Positions 11,934-23,005 are shown, numbered from the stretch's first letter. The stretch: DNA of 64,000 nt from Capsicum annuum (GCF_002878395.1 NW_025855829.1:659941-723940); one strand, 5' to 3'. Numbers and translations: made by a program. The notes: generated by a model from the sequence alone, not told the origin.

Positions 11934-11953
11934 TTTGGTATGATATCAGCTTG
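11934..11953 (+). other. Primer-binding site of the non-autonomous element
   Basis: TTTGGTATGATATCAGCTTG resembles the TTTGGTATCAGAGC initiator tRNA-Met site with a small insertion. It starts right at the LTR end. Confidence 0.6.
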
Positions 11954-13060
11954 ATATTTTCCCCACATTATCAATCTTGGGCTCGTAAATTTGAAAATAA
12001 AAAAAAAGGTGTTAGAAATTGAAAAATTTTGTGTCTTGACCGAAATTGCGTTGTTGTTGTTTTGGCTAAGATTTGTGTCTAGATCTTGGTATGTTTTTCT
12101 TGTATTAGTTGTTTTTTGTGTTGGTTTTCTTTATTTCTAACACTCCTTGAGTCTTAATCCAATTTCTTGAGCTAAGTTTCAAGTTTTGTGGTGGTAATTG
12201 TTGGACGGCTTGTTGTTGTTGTTCTTGGAGTTCATCTTGTTGTGTTGAAGAAGTAGTTTCAAAGGGCTGTTTGATCTTGAAAAAGAAAAAGAAGAGTGAG
12301 ACTTGTTTTTGTCTTCGAAACATTTTCAAGACAAACACCCAAATAGTAAGGAAACAAAAGACTTCAAAAAAAGTGTAGCTACCAAAAAGAAGTAAGACCA
12401 TTTTTCAAAATTATCCCAAAAAGGAAAGGAGACAAGACTACCAAAAAGGTTGTCTTGCCAAAAGAGTGAAATTAGGTCAAGACCTTTTTGAATCTTGAAA
12501 GGAGAGTCAAAGACCTTGTTTACCTATGCCATAGCCGAAACTTCTTCATCCAAATATGAAATTGAATAATTAAAATCTTGAAACAAAAAAAATTTCAACT
12601 TCAACGACATTCCAACAACCAATAGATGAGTGCCACATCATCATAAGCTCAAGAATTGGAATTCTAGTTTCTCTTCTTTTTCTCCATTGGTTTCAACTTT
12701 GTTGATTCTTATACTAATTGGCAACTAGTAAGTACTTACTAAGTTGTAAATTATTTTTTGAGTACGTTCTTTATGTTAGCGTTATTTTGTGATTTTCTCA
12801 TTTTTAACTCGTAGTAACTTCTTGCTTCAAGTTCGTAAGTAAATTTTGTTTTTTGTGTCTTGAGTTGATCAAGCAATAATCCATTCCATCCGCAAAGTAT
12901 TATTGATATCCTATTGACTACCGGAGTATAAGTAACTTTCAATAATCGCTGCTCCAATTGTGAGAATCACAAAGGTGAGTGTATACTAGTATTGGTGAGG
13001 AGATTTTACTAGTAATCTTGTTTGTTCATTGTGTAGGTACAAAGGTGATATAAGGGGAAC
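11954..13060 (+). other. Long leader of the non-autonomous element
   Basis: 1.1 kb without a convincing ORF. It is rich in TTG/GTT runs on the plus strand and A-rich near 12290-12600. The segment near 12040-12115 repeats wording of the LTR end (GTTGTTGTT...TTTCTTGTAT), suggesting local duplication. The only long minus-strand frame (12105-12401) is low complexity. Confidence 0.4.
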
Positions 13061-13723
13061 ATGTCTTTGATAGCCGGGAATTACTACAACATAGGAGACT
13101 ATGATTGTAGTGAGGGGTTTTATGGCTACGAAGTTGAGGGAGATTGTAGAGGCTATGAAAATAGCGGATTTGAAAGTTACTATTTTCAGAGAGAAAATGA
13201 GGTGAATGAAGTACCTAGTACTTATAGTGAGTATGGAGATAATGAATAGCCTTGTGATGGTTCTTATAGTGACGTTGGGGCATATGAGGAGTCTTACATT
13301 TCCCACTACGAACCTAGATTTGGTGTTAGGTATAACCCTTTCATTCGCAAAGCTAATGAGAGTTATGATGAGAGCGAACATGAGAAGTGTGAAAATTCAT
13401 ATTCTTCACCTTGTAGTAATTCTTACCAAACCCAAATTGGAGTGAATGGTTATACTAGCTATAGTGGAGGTTTTCCCACGAGAAGAAAAGGGTATGCATC
13501 TCCAAAGCTAAAGGGTACCCATGTGCCTTACAATGTTGATCTAAGAAGGAGTGTTCACTTCAAAAAGTTGATAATTTGGGGGATACTGAGCTGCCTCATT
13601 GTGCTAAATGATAGGTGTTATAAAAAATACATCGCTTCATACATGGTTGATTTTTGGGGCTATTTTGGGAACCTTTACTTGTTCCATATTCCTTGGATGG
13701 GTTTAAGGTTGCCGAGAGGGTGA
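13061..13723 (+). pseudogene. Gag-position ORF, Tyr- and acid-rich, one internal stop
   Basis: One frame from ATG 13061 to 13723, about 220 codons, broken only by TAG at 13247-13249. The N-terminal half is rich in Tyr, Glu, Asp and Gly (MSLIAGNYYNIGDYDC, then GFYGYEVEG and GFESYYFQRE). The middle is Ser/Tyr/Cys-rich, and the end is basic then hydrophobic (IIWGILSCLIVLND). No capsid or zinc-knuckle signature could be confirmed. Position after a long leader suggests a gag role, which is inference. Confidence 0.45.
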
Positions 13724-13914
13724 AGGTTGTCTTCTCTTAATTTGAATACTATGAGGATGTGAGGTATGATATTTTTCCCTTGACATACGGTCATGTAAGC
13801 TTGGGTGCTGATTGGTTTGCACAACATAAAGTTCTAAATGTGCAAAATTAGCCTAATGTGGTAAGATACCGATGGGGAAATCATCTCATGATGAACATTC
13901 TACCCAAGCCATAA
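13716..13914 (+). pseudogene. Retropepsin-like protease C-terminal fragment
   Basis: Read in the frame RVKVVFS*FEYYEDV, then YDIFPLTYGHVSLGADWF, then VVRYRWGNHLMMNILPKP, ending TAA at 13912-13914. This follows the plant gypsy protease pattern 'CDVVPMEAGHLLLGRPWQ...NRYSF..KG.KI.L.PL'. Two stops interrupt it. The catalytic D-S/T-G part upstream is not recognisable, so only the C-terminal half remains. Confidence 0.45.
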
Positions 13915-14232
13915 AGAGAAGTTCTCAACTACCCAAATCCAAATAATTATAAGAGGAAACATCTTGAGAAGAGTAAGGGAGTGCAAGGTGGTAATCCGAG
14001 AGTGGAAAAAGGATAGGTTGTATGGAGCAAAGTGAGGGGATTTTGACCAAACCATCCTAACATTGTTTGTCCTTCTATTTCTAAGGACATTTGTGTAGGT
14101 ACCAACATGGAAAGTGAAGGAGAGCAATGCCGAAGAGGAGTTGCTGCCCAAGCTTGTGGAGGAAATTCACACCACGGCAAAGAATAATCTACTCAAGAAC
14201 CTCAAGGTAAAATAGTTAACTCTTACACTTTT

Positions 14233-15537
14233 GTGCATATAAATGATAATTGTGTGGATAGTAGCCCATCGAGTGTGAGTAGTAGCTTACTTACTTGTGA
14301 GTTTAATGATTCTTTGTCTCTTATTGATGATGTACATATTATGAGTGTGGATACGCTAGTTAATCCTATTGATGACCAAATTGACTCTTCTTGTAAGATC
14401 AATTTATGTCCACCTAGTGTTGATGCCAATATGTTGAATGAAAGTACATTATCATCTTGTGTAAATGGTGTTGATCAACTTATGTGTGAAAATTATCCCC
14501 CACTGGAGTATGTGTGTGATGTGATTAATAGAACTCAAATGAGTGAAGAATGTGAAAATATTGTTCAACAAGATAGGAGTGAACCCGTGATCTTGTCCTT
14601 TGATTCTAATGTTTGCTTAGCTCATAGGGATAATCTTGTGCTTGAAACACCTTTGAAACTTGATATTGATCTTTTAGAGAGTGAAGAACTTGCTTGTTCT
14701 AAATCTTCCCACGGGATAGATCATGCTTTCTTTAGGTATAATGTCATGTTTGAAGATGATATAAACACTTCTCATGAACCTAGTGGTGAGAAAAATGGTA
14801 TAGCTTGTCTTGAAGGCTATAGCCTATATGCTAACCCACAATGGTGTGACAACATTCCTACTAAAGATAGAAATCTCTTTTTGAAAGATGAGAGTACTCT
14901 TAATGGTAAGGAATGTGTAGTACTTCTTGACAAACAGAGGGCGAAGGTGTCATTGACTCCTTGGGGTAATGTCCCTAAACATGCATCCTTGTTTGACACA
15001 CTTGTGCTTAAATTGCATGAATTCCAACTTGTGGATGCCAAGTTGTCTATTTGTTTGAAGAAAAGAATGTGTATGTGTTTAAATGCTTATTCTTCAATTG
15101 TGTATGTATTTGCACATGATTCTTTCCTATACTACTACTTTGTCTATGATGATATCCATGCTAGTTTTGGATTTGTATTATGTAAAGGTAGCAAACTTGT
15201 TGGTTGGTCCACTTGATTGAATTACAATGCTATGAGGGTTTGGTGGACCTTAAAACAAATAGTGGCACCATGTTTGATGAGGTCACTTGAAGTGGTGATG
15301 AAACAATTGTGCTTTATGATTCCTAAGTTATGGGTAGTCTTACCTTTTAGACTTAGAGATACCATTAGGACCTTTGTAGTTTCTTTATCTCTTGAAACTT
15401 GTCAAAGACATTTTCTTTGTGACATTTTTACTAAGATTTTAATGACCAACACAAAGGATTCATGGTTATATTTCAAGTATGTACCACCTTGGCATGATAA
15501 TATTATTTATTATATAAATCTAACCTTCATGCTATGA
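14233..15537 (+). CDS. Long ORF of unknown function in the non-autonomous element (one in-frame stop)
   Basis: An open frame of 327 codons (14233-15216) continues in the same frame for 106 codons after a single TGA (15214-15216) to 15537. That makes about 434 codons with one stop in a region where other frames are broken every few dozen codons. The protein is acidic, Ser- and Cys-rich, with motifs such as SLTPWGNVPKHASLFDTLVL (about 14951-15010) and YYYFVYDDIHASFGFVL. I see no transmembrane segment, zinc finger or catalytic motif I can name. It fills the place of RT and integrase between the protease fragment and the polypurine tract. Whether it is translated or acts in trans is unknown. Confidence 0.6.
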
Positions 15538-15603
15538 GGATGTTGTGCTTGTTTGTCCTTTCTTTAGTCTTCCAAAGGTGGGGAGTCGAGGTTGAATCCT
15601 CTT

Positions 15604-15617
15604 CAAGAAGGGGAGGA
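15604..15617 (+). other. Polypurine tract of the non-autonomous element
   Basis: CAAGAAGGGGAGGA immediately precedes the 3' LTR start TGATACGGGAC. Confidence 0.7.
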
Positions 15618-16519
15618 TGATACGGGACAAATGACCATCTTATCTTTTGATGACATCTTTGGAGGCCAACACATAGAGGCTTAAGACTTGGTCACCTCGA
15701 CGATACGAGAACATGCATGGAGGACCCGTTTTGAGCCTACCATTGAGCATACCATACATCAAGGCCGTGAGTGGAAGATTGCTTGGAGCATTGAATACTT
15801 GAGGAATACAGCTTTGGACACTTAATGGCTTACGGTTTCCGTTAATCTTTATTGAGGACATTTTTGTCACTTCTGTTTGCCCAAAATGCACTCCATGGCC
15901 GCCCCTATTATTAAGGGTAGTGTAGTCATTTTGTCTCCTTTTGTAAGATACTATAAATAGGATACTTTAGGTCTTTTCTTATTAGTTGTTTAGTGATAAA
16001 AATATGAGACATTAAAAATCCTCTCTTGAGATTAGTCCACCTTAGTGTAGTTCTTAGTTAGGGCTTGGACTAGCCATTGTAGTTTAGGGCTTGGAAAAGC
16101 CAATATTGTTCTTTGCTTGGAAAAGGTAGATCTTGAGGTGAGTTATTCCCTTGGCGGTCACCGTAAGAGTGTAGTGTTATTGTTACTTTCATTAGGGGGT
16201 TTTGAGTTTAATATACTCTTTAGTTCCTAATCTTTGTAATAATCTGTGTCTCACTATCTATCTTTACCTTTCTTGCAATTGTGTTAGTGTTTGTATCTTG
16301 TAATCATTTGTTCTTGTTGAATTCGAAACTTGTATTCATTGTTTTCATCTTCTTGTTGTTGTATTGTTGCTGTTTTGGTGTTAAAACACCTTGTAAACTC
16401 ATGATATTTGTGTTGTTGTTGTTGACAGAAACTAGCACTCAAAGAGATCCTCACGTTGCTCTCAATTTTTGGACTATTTTTGTGTAGTTTTTGTGCATTC
16501 CGTGGTCTTTCTTGTATCA
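15618..16519 (+). repeat. 3' LTR of the non-autonomous element
   Basis: 902 bp, TGATACGGGAC...TTGTATCA. It matches the 5' LTR and is the more complete copy, with an extra segment near 15800-15900. A TATA-like ACTATAAATAG lies at about 15950-15960. Confidence 0.85.
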
Positions 16520-16524
16520 ACATG
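16520..16524. repeat. Target duplication ACATG, right copy
   Basis: Follows the 3' LTR end and pairs with ACATT at 11123-11127. Confidence 0.55.
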
Positions 16525-16903
16525 CTTGGTGACTAGGCGTTTGAATTTTCCCTTTCTTGTGAGGAGACATGTGAACTATTTGGGGTTGGTGATTTTGTCA
16601 TCTTTCGCTCAATGAGATAATAGGAAGTATGACATGATTGTAGTCAACATATGATTCATTTTTAGAGTGTTAGTAGTTGTTACATAGTTGCTTCCCAAAG
16701 TCTATGTCATCCTTCACTATTTCATTTTGTGATGAGGGTAGTTGTTAAAAGCCTATTTTCCCATGCGTTAAAAAGCTTTTGGTGGTAGAAATCAAGTTTT
16801 AGTCATCATGATCATTGAGTGATAGATTGAGGGCATACATATAAAATTGTCTTATAATAAGGGTTAGTGTTGCTTGAGGACAAGAAAGGTATTAAGTTGG
16901 GGG
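16525..16903 (+). other. 3' non-coding end and polypurine tract of the outer element
   Basis: No ORF. The stretch ends with GCTTGAGGACAAGAAAGGT and then AAGTTGGGGG, the phrase that typically precedes the 3' LTR of Athila/Tat-type plant elements. Confidence 0.65.
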
Positions 16904-18337
16904 TGTTGATGAGTGGTAATTTTACCACTCATTCTCACTCAACATTCGTGTACATTACTTTGTTTTGAATGAATAAATGAGACATATTCGTGAGTAAATA
17001 CACTAATATCCACTCTTTACAGGCATAGAGTTAAGGAGATCAAAAGATATGTATTAGAGCTGAAAATGATAAAAAGGAAGCAAAGAAGAGTGCAACTGAA
17101 GACCTGGACTATATCATCCTCAGTTACCGCAACTGCGGTCCTCAATCCGTGGTCGCGGTCGGTTAAGACGGTCAGTACAATACAGTCACGACACATAACT
17201 GCCGTCACATGGGCACGGTTGGGGATAGACATACGTGATTGCAGCCACATGGGTATATGACCAGGGGTAGATCTATAAAAGTACTTAAATGAATCCCAAA
17301 CCATATATAAGCAAAACCCCTTTCTTCTTTGGGTATTGCTTACCTCATAAGATATCTTTGAATTCTAGACTTGAAACCCTAATTGGGGAAGTGTGTAATT
17401 AACTTTGGAGGATAAATTTCTTAGGATTTTTGTGAAGAATGAATGCTTTAGATAATCCTTATGGTATATTTCTCTTTACTTTATTCATGAGTAGCTAAAT
17501 AATTTAGTTTTGGGATTATGTTGAACTAGAGTGTAATTTGTGTGTGGGTATTGTTCTATTTGTATGATTATTAGTTGTTGAGTAAGGATTTCACCATTTC
17601 TTGAGCTTATGAGATAGAATTTGATGGGTGAAAGCCCCAAATCTCCAAATGGGTTTGATAGGTGAAAACCCCAAACTCTAGAAATCCTATATCATCCTCG
17701 AAAGAGGGATGGAGGTGAATATAAGGTAACCCAAAACATCCTTGATAAAGGGTAATAGGGGGACAAGGCAATGGTGGATAATTAAGCCTATGGTTTTCTC
17801 CCCCTTGCAATCTTAGAAATAAGTATATTAGGAGTGAAAATCACGTCAAGAGAATCATCCTAGCAATAGGGATGCTTTATTAAAGTTTTGGATGATTATG
17901 AATTTCACACTTGTTAGGTGCTCGAAAGAGCCAACGAGTGAAATCATTGTGGTTTTATTAAACGATTGACCACAATGACCATTGACCTAGCCCATCCTTT
18001 AGTTAACAACTAAATTTCATGCTAAACCATCATTAACCCACATACTTTTTACCTTTAGGTAGACATATTCCCAAGATTTCCCCCAACATTGTTGCTTAAA
18101 ACAAAAATGTTATCTCGTGATCATTTGCAAAAGATCGTACAAAAGTTCCCAAACAAATCCCGCATTTTATTTTTCATGTAAGTTTTGTTATCATTTTGGG
18201 TAATATCATAGTAATTTAACCACCGATAGTGCTTGAAGTCTATAATTCACTCCTTGAGATTCAAGCTAAATTCAAATTGGGTTACTTTACAATGACCGCC
18301 TCACCCCTCAATTATGAGAGTGAGTTGAGCATTATCA
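16904..18337 (+). repeat. 3' LTR of the Athila/Tat-like outer element
   Basis: About 1.43 kb, starting TGTTGATGAGTGGTAATTTT (or three bases later) and ending GAGCATTATCA. The last 70 bp match the 5' LTR end at 11-79. A GC-rich block with short inverted motifs (ACCGCAACTGCGGT at 17125-17138) spans 17117-17265, upstream of CTATAAAAGT at about 17274, a probable TATA box. A near-duplicate phrase GATGGGTGAAAGCCCCAAA / GATAGGTGAAAACCCCAAA occurs at about 17623-17675. Confidence 0.75.
17274..17283 (+). promoter_or_regulatory. TATA-like box of the outer element 3' LTR
   Basis: CTATAAAAGT lies just after the GC-rich block and about 35 bp before CAAAACCCC, a reasonable transcription start region. Inferred from position and consensus only. 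Confidence 0.45.
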
Positions 18338-18648
18338 GTAAGCAAACTTGGACCACAAACCAACACGCCTTATATGATAAGGGGACTTGGACCACCAACC
18401 AACATGCCTTATATGGTAAGTAGACTTGGACCATAAACCAACATAGATTATATGGTAAGCAGACTTGGACCACAAACCAACACTCCTTATATGGTAAGCG
18501 GACTTGGACCACAAACCAATACACCATTTATTGCAAGCGGACTTGGACCACAAACCAATACACCTTTTATGGTAAGTGGACTTGGACCACAAACCAACAC
18601 AACTTATATGGTAAGCAGACATAGACCATAAACCAACATATCTCTACA
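18337..18648. repeat. 39-bp tandem repeat, eight copies in perfect register
   Basis: Unit GGTAAGCRGACTTGGACCAC followed by AAACCAACACNCCTTATAT. Copies start at 18337, 18376, 18415, 18454, 18493, 18532, 18571 and 18610, each exactly 39 bases apart despite many substitutions. The first copy begins at the last base of the outer element 3' LTR, so the element appears to have inserted into this array. Because 39 is a multiple of 3, the array is open in some frames on both strands; I do not regard these frames as genes. Confidence 0.9.
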
Positions 18649-20130
18649 CACATACTAACACCCAATTAATTCATCACATAGGAACTTAACCCATCTCGAG
18701 GTATTCAAGACATCAAGCCTACACATCAACACCATAGACCATCAAATGATCTCTACCGGCCCTTTGGCCATTGCTCACATGGTTAGGACTAAGGCACTAG
18801 TTTATAACACAATGCAAGTTCATTTATGGTCCTTTAGACTCCTACCAACAATCATTCATACTTATTAATCTTATACACACCTTTTATTCAAACACAATTC
18901 GAGTTCATACTTTGGGGACTATGATTATTTAGTAAACCAATCATCAAGGATATGCATTTAGTCATCATGTGTCCTACAAGACCTTTACCGACCATTTACC
19001 AAGCATTCACATGCATTCAATTCCACACATAAGGGCTTTAACATATTTAGCTAAATTCAACACTTTACATGATCATATGGCCCTCATGAGGGCCTTCACT
19101 ATTCAACCCCTTTCAACAGGCCAATGCCTTAACTTATTTCATCACACATTTTATGTAATGGTCATCATGACCCACCTAAACTATTCACTTTTCATTAGAA
19201 ATATTACGCCACCTTCTTATCATATTTAGGCCCAACACACACGTCAAGTCCATTTTCATGCTTAGGGTTTTAACTCATTATTAGTTATTAACCCAAAAAT
19301 ATCATCTTGTACACCACACATGGCTCAAAATACTTTTCCAACATCATTTATCAATCGATCATACTCATTTGGGCCATTTCTCTAACTCGATATACTATCA
19401 ACATGTAGCTAGTCATTTTACTTTGATATTTTCACAAACAGCTTGTGTGCATACTTTTAACAAGATCATTTTCATGGTAGAAATCATTAGAACTAGGGTT
19501 AATCAAGACACTCATTTTAAAAAACATACAACAAGCACCCAAATATGCAATCTACCATCCATAACATGTATCAACACAAATATAAGCAAGATTCAACATT
19601 ATTCATTATTAGGTAACAAAATCTTTTTCATTTAATTCAAAACAATCATGTACACTTAATAATACAAGTATGAAATACATGGGTTTAGATTTATTTAAAG
19701 AGGATAAGATATACATGCCTTAAACAAGATGACGCACCAACAATCTTGACTCTCTTTCTTGCTACAAGATGAACACCTTCAAACCCTAACCTCTAATCTT
19801 GCTTCTAAGAGACTTTAGAGTGTTTTGGAATGTTTAAGTCTTGCAAATAAAGACTTAAGAGGATACTATGGCTTATATATAGAGAGGTTTTAGGGTTTTA
19901 GGCAAGGAAAATGACCAAAAAGTCCTTGGTTTTAGGCAAGGGAAATGACCAAAAGGTCCTAGGTGCTTCACTTCTTCCCCACTTGGGATCATTTGTCCAT
20001 GAAGAAAGGGTAAATCAAGCATATACACAAGTTAACATATCAACATGCATTACTTAAACCTTTACACAAGTTAAAAACAACACACAACAAGGATACAACA
20101 TAACACATATCATGACCATCGCCAATCAAC
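18649..20130 (-). repeat. Probable minus-strand gypsy-type LTR (partial)
   Basis: No ORF of note. Read on the minus strand, the right part has a TATA-like TATATATAAG (near 19875), a leader with AACCCTAAAACC and AGGGTTTGAAGG, and a phrase resembling the region after the R segment of gypsy LTRs in this window. The left part resembles an LTR interior that leads into the 39-bp array. A ~35-bp direct duplication (TTTTAGGCAAGG...TGACCAAAA) lies at 19893-19955. No second LTR or terminal pair was found, so this call rests on structure alone. Confidence 0.4.
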
Positions 20131-20184
20131 CAAAATTTTTTGCAATTCTTGGGTCTTTCAAACACATCTTTGATAATAATTGGA

Positions 20185-22101
20185 TGATCAAGATATTACT
20201 ATTCCAAATAATGGTCAAACATCTACGCCCATTACTGTGAGCAATATGGTGGGCAGTTCTTCTCAATCGACACAATTTGGCAATCGTTAAGATGATGAGA
20301 CCGACTTTTACAAAGAAATGTCATTCAAGGATAAGGATGGAATATCTACTTCTTTATTTATTGCTTGCTTGAAAAAAGATTAATAATAATGAAGGTGATT
20401 AATTCAAGCAAAGTCTTTTACTTCAGATGCGCTAATCCGAACTGCAAGTAGTGGTTGGGAGTAGTAAAGTATTTAAGTTCTGACAGATTTGTCATTCATG
20501 AACATGAAAAGTATCACACATGTGGGTTGGAGCATATTTTGGGAAAAAATCATCATTCCATGGCAAAGGTCCTCATCAATATTTCAAGAATATATTCCCC
20601 GATGGAAAAGGCCCTTCTACAGGGATATGGCCAATCAACTCCTTATGAAATTGGGTGTCATGGTCAGTTATTGGAAGAAATCTACAGCCATGGGAATTTC
20701 CAAGGACTTGGTTAGGGGGACACATGAGCACGGTATGCAGTCCTTGATGCTTATCATTACATGCTTGAGTCCAAAAATCCCAAAAGTAAGACAACATTGC
20801 ATGTTAATGAAAATGGAAGGTTCAAGTACTTTTTGTATCCTATGGTGCCTGGATTCAAGTTTTTTAACATTTGAGAAAAGTCATAGCCGTCAATGAGACC
20901 TTCTTGAGGAGCAGGTATAATGGAGTTTTTCTAGCGGCGGAGGCACAGGATGCAGGGAATCAGATCTTTTCTATTGCTTTTTGTATAGCGGACAAGGAAT
21001 GTGATGCCTTTTATGAATATTTTTTTGAACAGGTGTGAAGTTACGTTGAAGATACTGAACAGTTGTATTTTATTTTGGATAGACATCCAAGTATTCCAAA
21101 GATGGGTTCAATTTTCTACACTTCAACTTACTTTGATTGTTACATGAAGCATCTTTGAGATAACATTCGGAACAACTTTCACAACCAAAGGGTCATGACA
21201 TTTTTTTTATAGAGCAGCTAAAGCATATAGTAGAGAGGAATTTTTATACCATTTCAATCAAATAGTGGATATGCATCCCGAAGGCAGCAGAACATCTCAT
21301 ATGTATCAGTTTCAAGAGATGGAGCTGAGCATTTTGTCTGGCAAATAGGTATATTTTTATAAATTTAATGTATTGTTTGAGTTACAAGTTTAGTATGATG
21401 TCTTACTTAGGGATTCTTGTGTATAGGTACAATATTATCATGTCAAATATAGCTGAATTGGTGAATTCATTATTTGGCAATGAAAGAGAATTTCCCATCG
21501 TGGCTCTGTTTGATAAAATAAATGAGAAGTATGGAAATTTTTTTCATGAAAGGCATATGATGTTCGACAATGCAGGAACACAATTTGTTCTAGAAGCGGA
21601 AAAAATAATATCAATGAACATTAGTCTGGGGAATAGGTTATTTTCTCATCAAATAGCATATTACAAGTTCAGTATCAACGGTTATGGTGATGTTGCCACA
21701 GTCGATCTTCAAACAAGATCTTGTACGTGTAAAGTTTTAGACTTGGACAAAATACCCTGTCCACATGTTATGACAGTGCTTGAATCCCAATTCAGCGCAA
21801 AATATAGAACTAAAATTTATGAGTACTCCTCTCTATATTATTTGGTGGAAATATATACAATGGCATATAGTGAGAATATTACTTCGGTGTCTCCCAAAGA
21901 ATCTTAAGTTATTCCTATAGAGCTTTTGGGAGTATTAATATTCCTCCATATATTGACCCAAGCACTACCAAACAAAAAAGAAGGCCATATAAGAGGAGGC
22001 ATGGAGTCAGAGAATCATTTCTATCAAGAAGAAACAAGTGCTCCATGTGTAAGAACGCTGGCCACAAAAGAACTACATGCTCGAATCGTAATCAACCATG
22101 A
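20185..22101 (+). pseudogene. Mutator-like (MULE/MuDR) transposase, degraded
   Basis: Domains are in the expected order across several frames. MuDR N-terminal domain about 20300-20560 (KDKDGISTSLFIACLKKD, then CANPNCK.W and SSDRFVIHEHEKYHTCG). MULE catalytic domain about 20880-21190 (RSRYNGVFLAAEAQDA, DKECDAFYEYFFEQV, ILDRHPSIPKMGSIF). An open 179-codon stretch at 21368-21907 carries MSNIAELVNSLF and the SWIM zinc finger CTCKVLDLDKIPCPHVM. A final CCHC knuckle KCSMCKNAGHKRTTC (about 22035-22080) ends at TGA 22099-22101. The first catalytic Asp (usual VDxTFL) reads Asn in AVNETFL near 20893. A cut-and-paste transposase, dead in this copy. No terminal inverted repeats could be assigned. Confidence 0.88.
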
Positions 22102-22274
22102 TCATTGTAATAGCAAAAACTTGTATTGTTGTTTGTTATGGACTTTTATATATTTAACTAATTGTTGTGAATGTAAATGTTATCATTTATTATATAAAAT
22201 ATGTTTTTTAATAACTTGTCCATCAATATAAAGAGGCAAAATAGGAACTAAATACAATAGACCATAAAATAATT
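22102..22274. other. Gene-free AT-rich flank of the transposase
   Basis: AT-rich sequence between the transposase stop and the first palindrome cluster. No motif recognised. Confidence 0.4.
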
Positions 22275-22445
22275 TTCAACAGCTTACCTATCTGTTGCAA
22301 TAGATGCACATTAGCTGGAAGAACACAGTATAGTTCATCAAACTGGAGTGTTTTTCTCCAACAGATGACCAATCTATTGTAATAGATAGATAATATACTG
22401 ATAGAAACCCAATCGATGACCAATCTATTTCAATAGATGGTCCAT
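22275..22445. repeat. Palindrome-motif cluster (CATCTGTTGCAACAGATG type), cluster 1
   Basis: Degenerate repeats such as CTATCTGTTGCAATAGATG, CCAACAGATGACCAATC and TTTCAATAGATGG. Half-sites in both orientations alternate at about 15-30 bp. Confidence 0.7.
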
Positions 22446-22679
22446 GTGTTGAAAGAACTCCAAACTCTTTCTATTGATACTGGATTCAAAATTGCTCCTT
22501 ACCTCTAACCATCGACATATTTGTTGAGAAGAAGAAATGAACAGAATAAAAATTAAATAAGAATTAAAAAGTCAAAGTCAACCAAAACTAAAGTTTTCAC
22601 TAAACGAAAAATAAAATACATTAGGTATAGATCCGATATAGAAAAATTAAAATACATATGTTAAAAGAAAAAACACATT

Positions 22680-22889
22680 CTAATTATTATTATTATTATC
22701 ATCATCATTATTAATATTGTAAGCCGGCCAATTATCAACCGGCAGTAATAGGGTCTTCATCAGCCTCTGCATCTCTCTGAACATCCTTGCTCTCACGGTA
22801 ACCAACTCCTTCAACAGGTCATTAACCTTCATTTAAAGTTCCTGCACGGTATCGTGCAGAATAGAAATGTCCCAAATAGGATCAGCCAT
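22680..22889 (-). pseudogene. Small minus-strand gene, coiled-coil-like protein, one in-frame stop
   Basis: 70 codons from ATG at 22889 to TAG at 22680-22682, with one TAA at codon 19. The product begins MADPIWDISILHDTVQEL and continues MKVNDLLKELVTVR, then MFREMQRLMKTLLP, ending in an Asn/Asp run. Heptad-like Leu/Val/Met spacing suggests a short coiled coil. A likely 5' UTR intron (22892-23005, GTAAG...TTTTAG) ends two bases before the ATG, and a TATA box lies at 23117-23126. I do not know the family. The preserved promoter, splice sites and start argue that this was a real gene. Confidence 0.5.
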
Positions 22890-22891
22890 AT

Positions 22892-23005
22892 CTAAAACAT
22901 TTATGAATTAACAAAAAACATAAACATAAATATAAATAAAAGAGTGCGAATAAAATACAACATATACTACCAACTGGTTGATTTACACACAAAAAAAAAA
23001 CTTAC
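22892..23005 (-). other. Predicted 5' UTR intron of the small minus-strand gene
   Basis: Minus-strand donor GAG^GTAAG (23001-23005) and acceptor TTTTAG^AT (22892-22893), 114 bp and AT-rich as expected for a plant intron. Confidence 0.5.

Larger units (their letters stand above)
11128..16519 (+). mobile_element. Non-autonomous LTR retrotransposon with an unrecognised long ORF
   Basis: 5.39 kb. LTRs at 11128-11933 and 15618-16519, primer site TTTGGTATGATATCAG, polypurine tract AGAAGGGGAGGA, and a target duplication matching at 4 of 5 bases (ACATT / ACATG). The interior has a Tyr- and acid-rich gag-position ORF, a retropepsin-like fragment and a 434-codon frame of unknown identity. No RT, RNase H or integrase motif was found in any frame. 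The element must rely on a partner element for movement, and it sits inside the Athila/Tat-like element. Confidence 0.8.
1..18337 (+). mobile_element. Athila/Tat-like non-autonomous LTR retrotransposon, host of two nested insertions
   Basis: This is the outer element of the left third of the window; its 5' LTR starts before base 1. Parts seen: the end of the 5' LTR (1-79), a primer-binding-like site (80-100), a gag relic (220-975), non-coding interior (976-1958, 10960-11127, 16525-16903), a polypurine tract and a 3' LTR (16904-18337). The 5' and 3' LTR ends match (bases 11-79 versus about 18269-18337). Without its insertions the interior is about 2.4 kb and has no protease, RT or integrase. 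Gag-only elements with terminal repeats (TR-GAG type) are known in plants and must be mobilised in trans. The family name rests on the gag and the primer site. Internal deletion of an autonomous copy is the alternative. Confidence 0.62.

Noticed and set aside
12105..12401. 98-codon minus-strand frame
   Set aside because: Composition is low complexity (Phe/Leu and Gln/Lys runs) and it lies antisense in the long leader of an LTR element.
18335..18622. Open minus-strand frame with a 13-residue repeated peptide
   Set aside because: It is a by-product of the 39-bp repeat length (a multiple of three). Several frames are open across the array and no promoter or start context supports a gene.
18337..18648. 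CRISPR-like array
   Set aside because: The 39-bp units are directly adjacent with no unique spacers, and the context is plant nuclear transposon DNA.
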